Positions 1 through 15,580 of a stretch of DNA of 64,000 bases are shown piece by piece (the stretch's first letter is position 1; the number at the start of each line of letters is the position of its first letter). This stretch comes from Pogonophryne albipinna (Eukaryota > Chordata > Actinopteri > Perciformes > Artedidraconidae): contig CM053256.1 of the NCBI GenBank assembly GCA_028583405.1, positions 10,924,494 through 10,988,493 on the forward strand. Reading direction: 5' to 3'. Below the pieces are notes generated by a model, which saw nothing but the letters and a program-made list of their open reading frames with translations, did no database searches and had not been told where the DNA came from. Both the position numbers and the translations under genes were made by a program.

Positions 1-3000
1 GCACTTTGAATTGCCTTGTGTTGAAAGGTGCTAATAACCTTGCCTTGCCTACATTTAAAGTAAAGTATGTTTAAGATCTGAACACTTTTGGAGTATGAGA
101 CACAACTAAACATTTGAATGTGATTTCTTCTCTCCTTACACAAGGCTTTCTCCAATCTACAGTAAATCCCCAAAAGAGGGCAATGGAATTAAACCGACAA
201 ATGCATGAGTTTGGATAGAAATTACAGTGGATAAAATACAGTGGACTCTCATTCATTAATTTGCAGAATGTAAAAACACAATGGGTCACACTCAAAGCAT
301 CTTATCTGACCATATATTACGTTGCAGCATAAAGATCCAATATGGTGGCTGTCAAATTCAACAAGGTTGGCTGATTTTTCTGCGAATTATTCTCAATGAT
401 TAATGGTCTTATTACTGTAGCCGCCCCTCCCTCCTCCTCGAACGCACACAAGAGAGATACAAGAATATGATTAGAGGGGTGGGAATAGTGGAGTGTAGAA
501 AATAGAGGGAGAAAAAAAGATGGAAAAGCAGAAAGAGGAGATGGATTAGGATTAAACTAACAACATAAAACCGATTTTACAGTGGAAGTGGGAATCCTAG
601 TTACACTGATTCATGTATTTTCTTCTTACAGCAGCTCTCTTTATGTCGAATAATTTAGAAACAAGCTTTTAACCAAAATGCCATTTGTAATCAAACGCAA
701 AAAGGATGAATTACTGATTGAAATTATGCAAGTCGAGGGTTTGAGAAAGGACAAAATAAAGGAACGTGAAAAGATGAGAAATCTACATAATGCATATTAT
801 TGTCAAATTAGCAGTGATAACCACCCCTGCCTATGCCCTGTTAAGCACTAGGTATTTCGTTTTGGCAGATGGGGGTAAATAACTCGGCACTACAACAATT
901 GACATCAAGACACAAATAAATGTATATAATCAACAACAAACATGTACTCTGAGTGAAGGCTGGCATTCGGATGCTCTTCCTTTTACAGTGTACGTCTGTA
1001 AACTCCAATCATTGATGAACTAGAATCAGAAAAACGTGGCTTTTTGCATGTCTGTGTTTCTGTCTGCATCTGTGTGGGTTCAATGAGACGACTTGCTCTG
1101 TGAGAGAGTGTCTGCATCCTAAACCAACATGTTGTTGAACACGTGTGTTGTTTTGCAGAGATTCTGCCCTATCTATTTGCTAATGGAATAATCTTTAGTT
1201 ACCGCCACAGACTAGTTAAACATGTTCTGTGTTACAGTGCCAGTGCAGTAAAGTTATTCTCATTCAAAAGAAAATAAGCGGTTCATTTGAGGTAAAATAA
1301 CATCAGTTCTTTCTGTTTGCATGATGTGATGTGGCATTTTCATGGTTTTCTGAGCACAAACCTACTTTAATAGGTTTTCTTTCCTCTTTGCAAACACAAC
1401 GATCCCGGTTTGAGGTGATAAGAGTGGGGAGCAATTATTTTACTTGCAAAGTTGATCTTCGTTTGTTTGAGATGTGTAAACGATGCTTGTTTTGTTTACA
1501 ATAATCATGATCAAGTGTGACATTAGTATACAGTCTGACTTGTCTTAACACACTACTACAAGATACTAAATAGTTCATAATGTTTTAAGTAATCTTCATC
1601 ACTCTAAACTTTGCAGGGGATTGAACACAGTTTTTATGTCATACTTACCTTTTTGTTCAACTTGCTTTGAATTGTTCCTTGTATGATTCATATTTGTTAT
1701 AATTTCTTCTTATCTCTAACATAATATTGTGACAAGAGTATGGTATTATAATGGAAAGGGAGATATGAAAAGCTTGCTAGGATTCCTGTACGTAAGTTGA
1801 AAACAGAGTGATGTGGAGAAACAGTCTTCCTGTAGTACTGAACAGATGCTCAGAGGACAGGCGTCAGCAGAGCAGAGAAGCAGGACAAGAAATAGTGAAG
1901 AACTGGCCTTACTAATGCTAAATTAAAAATCTAAATAATTAGACTAACAACACAAAGTGCACAAACAAGCAACTTTCTCTCTGTTGTACTGCAGCAGTGC
2001 ACTGAAACAAACTGAAATCCTTTGTCCTCTAGGTTGAGAATAATGAGAAGTGATGTGTCACGTTTGTATTTTCTTTCACGACTCTAGTTGTATTTTTAAA
2101 AAGCTTTGATTCAACTTTATCAGCATTGAGCAGAGGACAGGTACAAGCCAGTGAAATGCAGTGGCATCATTGCCTGGAAGTGCATATACTAATGTACTTC
2201 AGTAAACGTGATGCTTGAAGTCACATACTATAATATGATCATACTACTGTAACAAGTTTTAAGAAAGTCAAAACTCAAGAAATGTTGTCTATCAATTATT
2301 TTCTGTTACTTTGATTTGGAAACTTAATTGGATTGGACAATAGCAGATATATTTTGCACTGACTATCTGCACATTCAGCCCCGTCACTACGATGACTCAC
2401 TCAGACGGGCGGAGGAAAGCTCACGAAGGCCGATATCACTGCCTTAAAAATAATATATATAAATATTTTAACTGAGGAGCCAAAACGGCTGCTCACGTCA
2501 CTCAAGTCAATGCAGATACACTCTTTAAAATATAATTTGTGTGAGACTTTAAGGCAATGTTTTCTAAGCAGGGACGAAGAAAATGCATCCTATTCTTATA
2601 CATTTGACACTTGCCCTGTGGGTCTACAAGACATAAAACATCAGTCCCTCAAAAGTGCTGAACTATAATCACCTCCATTCCTCCAGTTTACACCTTTGTT
2701 GAGACAAAGGGTATAAAATGAAAATGATTAAAAAACCTTAGGAGGAAAACGAAATGACTCACAAAGAAAGAAAAACAAGGATGGAAGGGAAGGACAGAAT
2801 GAGAAAGGGAAGATAAGTGTGAGGCAGTCCAGGAAGTGAAATAAGGAAGGTTAGACAGAGATAAAGAAGGAGGGTGGAGAGTTTCAGACAGAGGGTTGCA
2901 TGGGGGATGAGATGGGATGAATAGAAAGGTGTGATGCAAGGAGCAGGGTAAGTCTCTAATTAGTTTTTTCAGCTCAAACTTCAATCTCTGACTGTGACCT

Positions 3001-4500
3001 TAATAAACAGATGACACACACCCACACGCACACACCCACCCACACAGAAACAGATCCATGGCTGCGTGCGCATACACATTCACACACAGTGTGATGAAAG
3101 TGTAACCTCAGCATTTTCCAGCTAAATGTACTCATTAGCCTAGTTGCACATGGCTGCCTGAGAAAACAACAAAGTCAGCTCCAGAAAGCAGAAAGCATTC
3201 ATCTCGGAGGCTGTCAGAGCGCGAGACAGAGAGCAGAGGTCTCAGCACTACCAGAAACTCAGGGCTGCATTATTTTCTCGAACACTGACTCAGATTGGAT
3301 GCAATTACATACATTTCCACTACATGTTTATTCAAGCAATTTTCAGCTCATAAGCATTTCCAAATAAGAGTTGTCATAATGTGTGCTACAGATACATTTC
3401 AATTAACGCCGCTGTCAGTTCTAGCAATGTTTATTTTCCTTGTCAGAGTTTTCTCTTCACAAAGCAGACTTTTTAGGGGCAGGATCTAAACTAATGCTAT
3501 AGCACTATAAGTAATGAATTACATACATACAGCATAGATGAAGTATTAGCAAGAGCCATGTGCAAATTGTGCTGTAGCAGGGACATTTATATGCTCGATA
3601 CATGCAGCATTTTCTTTACACTCCACCATCTCACTTTTTGTAAAATGTACCAATCAAGGAGTATTTAGCTTATTACACTTTTAGAAGAGGTTTTAAAAGA
3701 ATATTGGAAAATGGGCTAGGAGGTTTTTTTTTATTCCGACCAGAATACCAGAGAGCCAAGTCAGCGACCATATCTTTGTTGGGGTGAAAGCTCCAGTGTC
3801 AGGACGGTGGCTGTCCCATGGATAACACTTCCAGTCCTACAGTACATCTATTCATGCATCTGTTACGCTATATGTGAAGGGTTGGAGCTTTGTGCATCAT
3901 GCATGGGTGAATGACAGCGCAGAAGAGATTGGAGATTAATCAAATTGTATCTTGAATTAAGATGTTGGCTTTTAACAATTATAAAAACAAGATAACACAT
4001 TTCTTGTGTTGCATTCTGATTAGCCAATGTTATGGTCTGGTCTTGTGTTTTAAATCCAACACAGCCCTTTCCTTAACATCAATGAGCTGAGAGAGCAGTA
4101 CACATTACAAAACGTAGTATCCTCATATCTGCTGCATATCTTCTCACTACCTGGTACTTACTGTATAGCTGTATTTCCTGCTCTATGGTCTACTAGCAAA
4201 TAGGTTACACATGGTTCTTGTCGGTCAGAAAGCACAGTTTATTTTTTTCGAAAGCGCCTTCTCTAGTTAGGGTGAAGTACTGGACAGTGTCACACTCACC
4301 CAAGTCCAAAGGGGACATTTTGTGTTGCAGTTAAGGCGGCATGACCATCTGATTTCAAGGGCTGAGCTCCTGGCAGAATCTGCTGCAAGAGGATTTCATG
4401 AGTATTTTTGGCTTTTTTTGTGCATATTCCTGCGTCACATAAAGCTCTAGGCTCCTTTTTGGAGTCATAAAACTAAGAACAATAACATGGGCACAGTTGG

Positions 4501-4526
4501 ACACACACACACACACACACACACAC
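4501..4526. repeat. (AC)13 microsatellite
   Basis: Uninterrupted AC dinucleotides. Confidence 0.98.
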
Positions 4527-5232
4527 GGTTGATAGAGAGAAAAAGAGGCAGTGTTTGCTGTGTATTTTAGCGTATATATTTGTCAAACTGTTTTTGTTTT
4601 TTCCAAGTGACAGTGCAGAAACACAATTCCTTTACCCCCAGTAAATTAGGTCCTCTGAGACGTATTGCCCTGCGATGCCTGAACTCAGATGTTGATGTGG
4701 ACAGCAGGAGTGTTTCTCATCCAGGAAGACTTAAGGCCTCCTCTATATAGAAAGCACTCTGTTGAACGGATGCTTGTGGAACCCAAGCAAGCCCAACAAT
4801 TGGACAGGATTTAGTGTTTGCTCACTCAGCCGCTCTGCCCCAGCAATTACATCGTGATCAATCCCTAAAGTGTGCAGGAAACAATCTAAACCAAGCTGGG
4901 TCCAGTACCAGAGACACATCCACCTCCACAATCAAGATAAGACAATCCCCAGCAGACATGCATGCAACTCACAATAAACCACATTATTATAGTATTTTAT
5001 ATTAAACAGGGAATAGGAGGACATAAATACGTATCAAGTCCAAACCCTTTTCCTATTGGATCAATAAACGTAATAAAGGATTAGATCCATATATCATACA
5101 GTATGGTAGCTACTATATTTGACAAATTATTATTAAATGAAACTCAGTATAATAATACTGCTCTAAAAAAATTGAAACTTCTACTTCTCCCATTGTACTG
5201 ATCTTATCCATCGTTAAATCATATTAATTAAG

Positions 5233-5258
5233 TGTTGTTGTTGTTGTTGTTGTTGTTG
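5233..5258. repeat. (GTT)n microsatellite
   Basis: About eight GTT trinucleotides in an AT-rich setting. Confidence 0.95.
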
Positions 5259-5993
5259 AGTCATTTTTAATTTTATTTTGATTGAGGAAAGGCCATTTAT
5301 CTGTGTACACTGCAGTGAATGATGGATTCCGAATGCTCTAAACACATTCAAATCTGATTAAATTAAGAGACAAACAACAGCGGGGTTGTCGCTCCAGCTT
5401 GAAGCTCAGTTTCTGCAACAACTATCAGCACCTAGCTGTTGTTAGCGGGAGGGTATCGCCAAGTCCCAGGTGTATACAAATAATTGATAGATTGATGATT
5501 GCAGTCCTTATTTATATTCACTACCAGTGAGTAATGACTCCAAACAAAGGTTTATTTACATAAATTACAACTAACGAGTTAAATGCAGAGTAGCTTTAAA
5601 TGCTTGAAACTGCTTTTGCCCACTTGTGTGTCCAAAAGAGTATGACATAGTTTTTACATCATAAAACTGTATGATACTTTATACAGATATGGTTTGAGGA
5701 ATAACACAGTCAGTGTGGGATCAGTTTTAAGGCTCAGTGTGATGTCATTTGAAGGTAAATGCTTTTACAGTACATCATTAGCTGGAAATATATTCATTGA
5801 GATTATGATTGAGAAGTATAGTGTATTAATTGAGACCCAGTGGTGGCGTGATAATTGAGGAGTTCAATTTATACATATTCATTACTCCATAATGTGCTGT
5901 ATATATAATCTGTGTGAGCTGAGCTGGAGATGCAAACAAGCTCCCAGTGAAATGTTTTAATTGGCCTGTTCCATTTCCATTTCAATAAGATGT

Positions 5994-6080
5994 CCCGTCC
6001 CGTCCCCTCCCCTCCCCTCCTCTCCTCTCCTCTCCTCTCCCCCTCCCCTCCCCTCCTCTCCTCTCCTCTTTTGTCCCCTC
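5994..6080. repeat. Pyrimidine tract of CCCTC/CTCCT units
   Basis: Almost pure C/T on the + strand, built of shifting 5-bp units (CCCTC, CTCCT). Can adopt triplex-type structure. Confidence 0.9.
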
Positions 6081-8796
6081 CACTTCTCTCAACTGTCCTG
6101 TCTGATATTTGACATGTTGGCTCCCTCTCTTCTTCCTGTTAATGGATTGCTTACTCCATCATTTGAAACTGTGAGGAGATAAAGCAGAGTGTATGTGGAT
6201 GTTGGAGTTTGTGTGCAATTGGATGCAGCAGGACAAGAGTAACTCAGGAAGTTGAAAGACGAGGAGAGGGAAGGATGAAAGGAGAGACATGAAAGGAAAT
6301 GGGACGAAAACAGAAAAGTTGAGATATTATGAACACTAGAAGTGGAGCTCTGGCAACGGAGATGTGCTTCTTCTGATCCGAAGCCATTACTGAGTGCCAC
6401 CAAAACTGTAATCCAAAGTTATTCAGAATAGCATTTCAATTTAAGTATCAAAATAGTATTAAATGTTGAGTTGTATAACCTTGTTCAAATGTATCTCAGC
6501 CTAAGTTGACACGAATGTGCAATACTATAATAAACTGACATAAAATAAACCTGAATTCTGCTCAAACCAATTCAGCCATGATTATTCTCTGTCTTAAACA
6601 AATATGAACGCCTTTGTGCACTCAGTTATAGATACACAGAGCTGATTATAGAAATACAATATCAAGTGTTCATATTGCCTCATGTCTGCACAAATGCCCT
6701 TAAAACTTAACAATGCATAATATAATTGAACCAAGACTAACATTGTTAGTTATTATCCAATATACAGAAAATGGAAGTCTTAAGCTTGACATGTCACAGC
6801 CTAGATAGTAAACTTTAAACACAAAAAATAGTCAGTTTTCATGTGAACATTATCTCCTAGATAAAAACATTTAGGCGTATTGTCAATACTATTTGTTGTC
6901 TGCAAACAAAGGTTAGTATTTAACCTAAAATTATGATAATTGTCTGTGTAGGCATAAGCAATACATGATTTGATATACCAATGGAATTTGATTTAACAAT
7001 CCATCACAGACCTCTGGTCACAAAATAAATGTCCCAGTTTGATTGTTGATATGTAGATGCAGATGAAGAGGAAAATAACAAAATAGATGAAAAGAACAAC
7101 TACACTGTCTTCTCATTCCAACACTCCTTCTTCTTTCCCTCTCTTTTCTCCTCCTCTGATTTGGTTCTTCTGTCTTTAATTTCAACTTCATTGTCTCTTG
7201 TTTCCCCCTTTAAAACTTTTAATTTCTCCCTTGTGCTTTATCTCGCCATTGTTTTCCTCCCTTTTTTCCTCGACCCCCCATTTATCTTCCTTTTCCACGA
7301 TCCTCTCCTTTCTTCTTCTGTACCCCTCTCCATTTGCCCCCCCCTCTCGGTTCGTCTTTGTGTGCCCTGCCATTCTCCGTGCTGCCCCAGGCTCAGACAT
7401 ATGGCGCTCTCCTCTCTGCTATTGTCATCCATTAACACAGTTGTCGGTGGGAATTACAAACACACAGCGCAACACGCAAGGCTGTGCTCCAGCTTCTGAT
7501 GTTCAAGACAGAATAAGGCAGGGAAATCTGTTAGACGTCTCAAATAGGCGAGGAAAGAAATGTGATATGCGGGATTTCAAAGAATACCCTACACAAGAAA
7601 TGTCTCTTAAATTAGGAAACTTGAACATCACTTACATCATTTTAGGAGAATTGCCAGCAAGGATGAGCTCGATTACTTTCAATCATACAACCAAGAATCC
7701 GTCTCAATGTGTCAACTCTTTTTCAATGAAAGTACCTAGCAGCACTAGCTTCAAGAGCTAACAAGAAGTTGGCAACAGCTACAGCCTGTCTTTTCAGGCC
7801 TTCCACCAAAGACACTCTCCCAAAGTTATCAATATGAAAGTAAACATGCACACGGCCATTATTATAACTTGCAGCTATCAAGCTAGCCAGCTTGTGAAGA
7901 CTCAGGTGACGTCGTTGAGCGCACACATATAACACCACATGTTTCTGTACAACTTGGTGCTGCTGTGTCAACAAGCTAAGCAAAGGACTTCTTTAACAAA
8001 ATGTAAACCTCAGCTTTAAATCCTGTAGCTGCAGATGGTTTAGCAACATATCCATTTTCCATGTCCAGTTTTGCAGCACAGGAAGCATACTCCCGTTAAA
8101 CTCAGCTGGTAGGTCCAGAAGGTTCTGAAAACATCTCTTTGTTCAGTATCCACACTGGCTGAAATTGACACAACTACAGTTCTTTTCATACTTTTGTGTA
8201 TGATTGAATGTGCCATTAGAGTTTGCCTTTATTGCTCGGCTTTATAAATGACAAAAAAGAGAAAACAAGATGTGGCCATGGTGATTAGATGCCACTGTAA
8301 GATACTGCATCATTTATGTCTGCAACAGACTTGATTATTGAAAGTTTGATTCGACTGGAAGGAAATATCAAAGCTCACACACACATGCATACACACACTT
8401 CTCTGAAGTTCTAATTAAAGTGATTGCGATGACAGAGCTTAGAGGGTGATGTACGGTATAACAGAGACACCGCGATCACATCCACAATGATGTGTGCACG
8501 TTTGTGTGTGTGTGTGTGCGCGCGCTCGTTATTAATCAGTCCATACGAAATGGGAGACCAGAGAGCTGTGACAGCTTGTCCGCCAGCTAAATGTCAGAAA
8601 CACCAACACACCTCTGCACACAGACACATGTACAACACTGCTAATCAAAACTTAAAGGTTTTACATCTGACTCTATAGAGAAACTGAATGAGAAAAAGCT
8701 CTTTTGTGTAATGAAATGACAGCTGATCATTAATTAGCAACATAAAAGGAAGAATTGGCTGCAGTTGCTGGATGTCACTTTGTCAAACAGGCAGCA

Positions 8797-8821
8797 AGAC
8801 AGACAGACAGACAGACAGACA
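8797..8821. repeat. (AGAC)6 microsatellite
   Basis: Tandem tetranucleotide AGAC. Confidence 0.95.
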
Positions 8822-10939
8822 GGTATGAAGGCAGAGAGACACAGCCTGAGGTGGTGTGTTTGCATCTCTACTTCATCTTCTGCAGGTTTTGATTCTGTTT
8901 GAAGTTTTCCTTTTCTGTGATGGGTTTTGTTAAGTCTTGTCAGATTGTTCTCCCGAGTTGTCAGGACAAGACGTCTTTAATCTTCCTTATCCACCGTATC
9001 GGCAAAGAAAAGACAAATACAGCTCTTTTTTCCTTTTCGCTCATACTAAGATGAAACCCACAAGCTGTGTCCATATTCCAGCTTTCTTTGATATCAGAGT
9101 TGTTAGAGCACATGTTAAATAAATTGACACTTCAGATCTTTAATAGAGTGAGGCTGTGAGCAGACCACAGGTAGAGGAGCGGATTCAATAATTAAAAGTG
9201 TGCCTTACATTATGCAGCAAACCTCTCCCTACCATGCAACCGGGGGGAAGTTACAGTTTTTGGGTGATTTTTCAAAAGTGAACAAACTACATATTTAAAG
9301 AAAACAAGATTAAGTATTTTCAGATCATACGTCTTATATGTAATAACCAATTACAAATACAGTTTGAGAAAAATATTCCCAGAAGTTACTATTACTTACT
9401 TTTTGTATTATACATACATACAGCTATACCTAAGGATGTGGATATCAGGGTAATTTGATAGGAGAATACAACAATTCGAATAAATTAGGAAGTTTAATTT
9501 AATATCATGATGCAGAACAAATGATTATTTGAAGGGGAATTAAGTTGAAGAAATAGACAAGTTTCTTTGTTTCACTTGAGTATTTGCAAGAGACAATAAT
9601 CAACACTACACACACAGCCTATTTAAGTTTATGTCAGCATGTATTTGAATGGCATGCTACAGTATACACTACAGTATATATGTTCAGGTGCAGATGTGTT
9701 TTCCTGCTCCGAGAAATGTTTGGAGTACATCCTTCTGTCAGTATGAAGCATTAAAGCATACCATTGTTCTGGTTGTTTGTCTCGAGCAGCCAGCTAATCT
9801 GCCACCTACTGTCACACAGCACAGAATGAACTCAACAAAGAAGGAAGGAGAATGCAACAGAGCAAACAGAACAGCAGAGGAGTGGAGTGAAAACTGAACA
9901 CAGCCGAAAGGCGCACGAATGCAGAGCAAAGAGAGGCGTCATTGAACGTCCTGATCTTCAGTGACTTTGTAGGAAAGATCTGGAATCCTTGACCGTCATA
10001 ATACGGGTCTAGTTTCCAGCTCGCAGTTTGCTGACAGAGGAAATCATCATGCTGGGGAGAAACCAAGCGTTCACACTTCAAATTACCAGTGACCCCAATG
10101 CATACACATGCGCACACACACACACACACACTCAAAGAAAAGAGCACAATCACACACACTTACATAGAGGGTAAATAAACAGATGTACAAAGAGCACATG
10201 CTGACACACACATGCACATGCACAGACGGACACCTAGAGAAACACACCTGTGTCTCTACCTGAACACAGTCATACTAATAGTACTATATGAATATTCACC
10301 CAATCTCAGGAATCACTTTCACATTTCTATTGACGAGTTTGAGCTGATAATGTGCAGGGAAGTTAGGAGCATCTTATCTTTAGTCGAAGTTCTCTTAGAA
10401 GTCTGGCTTTGTTCCACAAACAGTTCCATTCTCATCAAATCTATAGCAAGTGAGGTTAGTGGAAAATAAAGAATTGAGATTTGTATCTTCTAAGATTCAG
10501 ATTTTTTCTGAATATTATAATCATACTGTATTAATTGAAACTGAACCACATTGCTATTATAAGTTATTTATTAGTTATTATTATTATTATGTTATTATTA
10601 GTTAACCAATAATAAAGGTGTACAGTTGATCAGGTTGGGTTAGTATATCAGTAACGCATTATGTTTTTGCTGATATGTTTTTCTGATTACCATTACTAAG
10701 ATATGACATCGTTAGTGCGTTTAACCTTTCTTTTCTTTTAATTACTAGAAGTTGACAGGCTTAGCAATATCTGTCTTTGTTTGGATGATATTAACTTCAT
10801 TATTCTTAAATAATAAACTAACTATCATCTCACAGTAGGAGCCTATAGGACAATATATAGGCTCCTCATCTACAATGAGGTCCCACCTGCTTTCTGTTTG
10901 CAGCTTGAACAAAAATGTGTCCTGGTGAAACAATGAAGA

Positions 10940-11094
<155 letters not shown>

Positions 11095-11908
11095 TCACAC
11101 ATAAACCACTGTGAAAGACACTGTAATGTGCAGGTTTAATGCAACTGAGGCGAATGCAGGGAAAAGCAGACGAGTGCTCTCGAAGTCACTTAAAATGTGG
11201 AGAGCTACTTAGTCAAGGTCATTATTGTTCTGAGTCTGTGCATGTGTGTGTTCCTGAATATGTGCATGCATACTGTGTGTGTGTCTGTCTAGCGAATACA
11301 ATAATGCAGGCCTTTTCAGCTATACCACAGTGGAGTAAAACCATTAAATGTCTGACAGAAGTGCTGACTGTAGATTAGAGAGTCGCTAAATCTGAGCCAG
11401 GCATTATGAAGCCAGTGTGCTACTCAAACTGTCGCATACAACACGCAGCATGTTGTGTTACTTATCCAGACAACATTTCCTAATAGAACAATGGATGGCG
11501 ATAATGCTGTGGCGGTGTGGTGCCACCAGTGAAAAGGTGAAAGAAAGAAACAGACACATATATACTAAAAAAACACACACTAAAACTAAAATAATAAAAA
11601 CAAACTTAGAAACTGATAAATTGCATTATTTTGTTTGCCAGGGCCTCGTTTAAATATAAAAGTTATATTTGTGAGCATTGCTTTTATGCTAATGGTAAGT
11701 CGACAGTATCCCTTTATCACAAATTATTGTTCCTCGCAAATGTTTTATTTTGTTGTCCTTCATTTATGTGCAATGCTCATGTATTGATTACTGGAATATA
11801 ATTTGTATTGATTTGAATTGTCAAAACGCAAGAGAAAACAACCGGTGTTTCAACTCGCAGCCTCAGTTTTCCCCCTCGTTGGCCTATTTTCAGTTATCAA
11901 CTTGTTAA

Positions 11909-13366
11909 GACCCGAGCCTGTTTTTCAAGTCTCAGGCTCGAAAATGACAATCCCAGAACAAATGACCATATCTTCCCTTCTAAAAGGGTTACATTAATAA
12001 TATTTCTTCTCAAAGCAAGGTTACATCTGTGAGTTGGATGTAGAAGTGTCAGAATCAATATAGATGTTTTTATTTTAAAGTAAATTCAGATTGAACACAG
12101 TAAAAAAATGTAAATTATTGTGTCCGTCCAAAAAGAAAAAAATACTTATAGTGAAAACCAGCCTTGAATGATGGGATGGTAGACTAAAAGCTTTAGGAAT
12201 CCAAACTACAACATACAATAAGTACCCTGTATCAAGATTGATGCAAAACAAGTGAAATTTGACCTTTTTAGAGAGATTTAGCAACAAAAAACACTTCTGG
12301 GGTCATTTTTGGTGCTTTCCATATCTCTGGCCCCCCTTGCTCGATTTTGCTGATTGACATCTCTTTCTAACCGTCAGAGCCAATGGAATCGAGGGGAACT
12401 CCCACATACTCCTTATTTGGTAATGTGTGCGTGTGAGACTGACGCATAGCCAAAACCGGAAGCTGCGATAACTCTGGTGGCTACCATTAGCAGCTAACTT
12501 TTACTCTCCGATTTTTACATAAAAATGGAATTATGGATTATAAATAAAAAAAGATATTCCACAGAAACATTATCAACCTATGGATTAACCGATTCAGCCG
12601 CATTTTTTCTCGTTTTAATGCCATTGAACAAGTCTTTTGATCAGATTGACAGCTACAGTGAGACGATCTCCCTAGAAGCTCCGTAAAGGTACATGTTGTG
12701 ATGTCTGTGTTTGCTTCCCCCGTCGCGAGTTCGGATCACTCAGTGATGATATATATACTTAAATAATCTGTGGAACCTCAGCTTTAATCAGATATCTTGT
12801 ATGTGCAGCTACGATAAGTAATAAGGGTATCTTTTATCTTGAGTTCTGTGCCAAAGTGCGTTAGCATTTTTCGCTCAGGGGTCATTTAGATGCTTCTTAT
12901 GAGACTTGTGTTTTGTTTTGGTAAAAATGGTTTGTATCGTCAGTTAGCTGAGATTATTCCCGTTAATCTGGTATAACACATTAATAGGTTCTTAAATATT
13001 AAGATGCCCTGAGACTAGGGCTGCTCGATTATGGCAAAAATCATAAGCTCGATTATTTGGGTCAATAATTGTAATTGCGATTATTAAATGTGATTATTCA
13101 TTGACTTTGAAAACATCTATTTATTGGAGAAAAACATTTGAACAGTATGTTTTTAACAGTTGATTACCCTGAACTTTAAGTATAATTCAACTGAAAAAAT
13201 AAATAAAAAATTATTAGAAAAAAAGTAATAATAAAAAAATTAATCGTTTTATTTCGATTACGTTGTTTTCGTAATCGTTGCAAGCCATAATCGTAATTGC
13301 GATTAAAATACGATTAATTGAGCAGCCCTACCTGAGACACAGTGTCGTGAAAAAAAAAAAAGGGGC
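11909..13366. mobile_element. Putative TTAA-flanked non-autonomous element hosting the hAT MITE
   Basis: TGTTAAGACCC at about 11903-11913 and GGGGCTTAACA at about 13362-13372 are inverted relatives, each containing TTAA. The enclosed sequence includes repeat-like stretches (for example 12290-12530) without coding capacity and is interrupted by the hAT MITE at 13016-13330. The terminal match is short, so this is an inference; a piggyBac- or Kolobok-like origin would fit TTAA targets. Confidence 0.35.
13016..13330. mobile_element. hAT MITE, 315 bp, with perfect 8-bp target duplication
   Basis: It begins TAGGGCTGCTCGATTATGGC and ends in the inverse, AATTGAGCAGCCCTA, bounded on both sides by CCTGAGAC (13008-13015 and 13331-13338). 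The interior is AT-rich with repeated CGATTA motifs and no coding sequence. The terminal TAGGGCTG..CAGCCCTA and the 8-bp duplication place it in the hAT superfamily as a non-autonomous copy. Confidence 0.95.
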
Positions 13367-13373
13367 TTAACAG

Positions 13374-15142
<1,769 letters not shown>

Positions 15143-15344
15143 TTACTGGATACCATAGTGGTAGCTAACAGTAAGTCTGTAATGCTTCCTGTAAGTGATG
15201 GATAGAGTCTGTCTTTGTGTGTTCCTGTGTCTGTGATGACTGATGGTATACTGTATATAAACAATAGCAGCATGAACACTCACACACACATTCTACAGTA
15301 TAGCCTGACACTATCTTTCGAAGCCCTGGCCTCAAGCTTGTTGT

Positions 15345-15580
<236 letters not shown>

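Noticed and set aside
7198..7761. 187-codon + strand frame
   Set aside because: The first half is a pyrimidine-rich stretch giving Ser/Leu/Pro bias; the second half has no recognised motif and no splice support.
7723..7983. 86-codon minus-strand frame with protein-like composition
   Set aside because: No family recognised, no flanking coding frame, and no clear splice sites; too short to claim.
8797..8821. Direct repeats considered as a CRISPR array
   Set aside because: All tandem repeats in the window are microsatellites without spacers, and the DNA is vertebrate.
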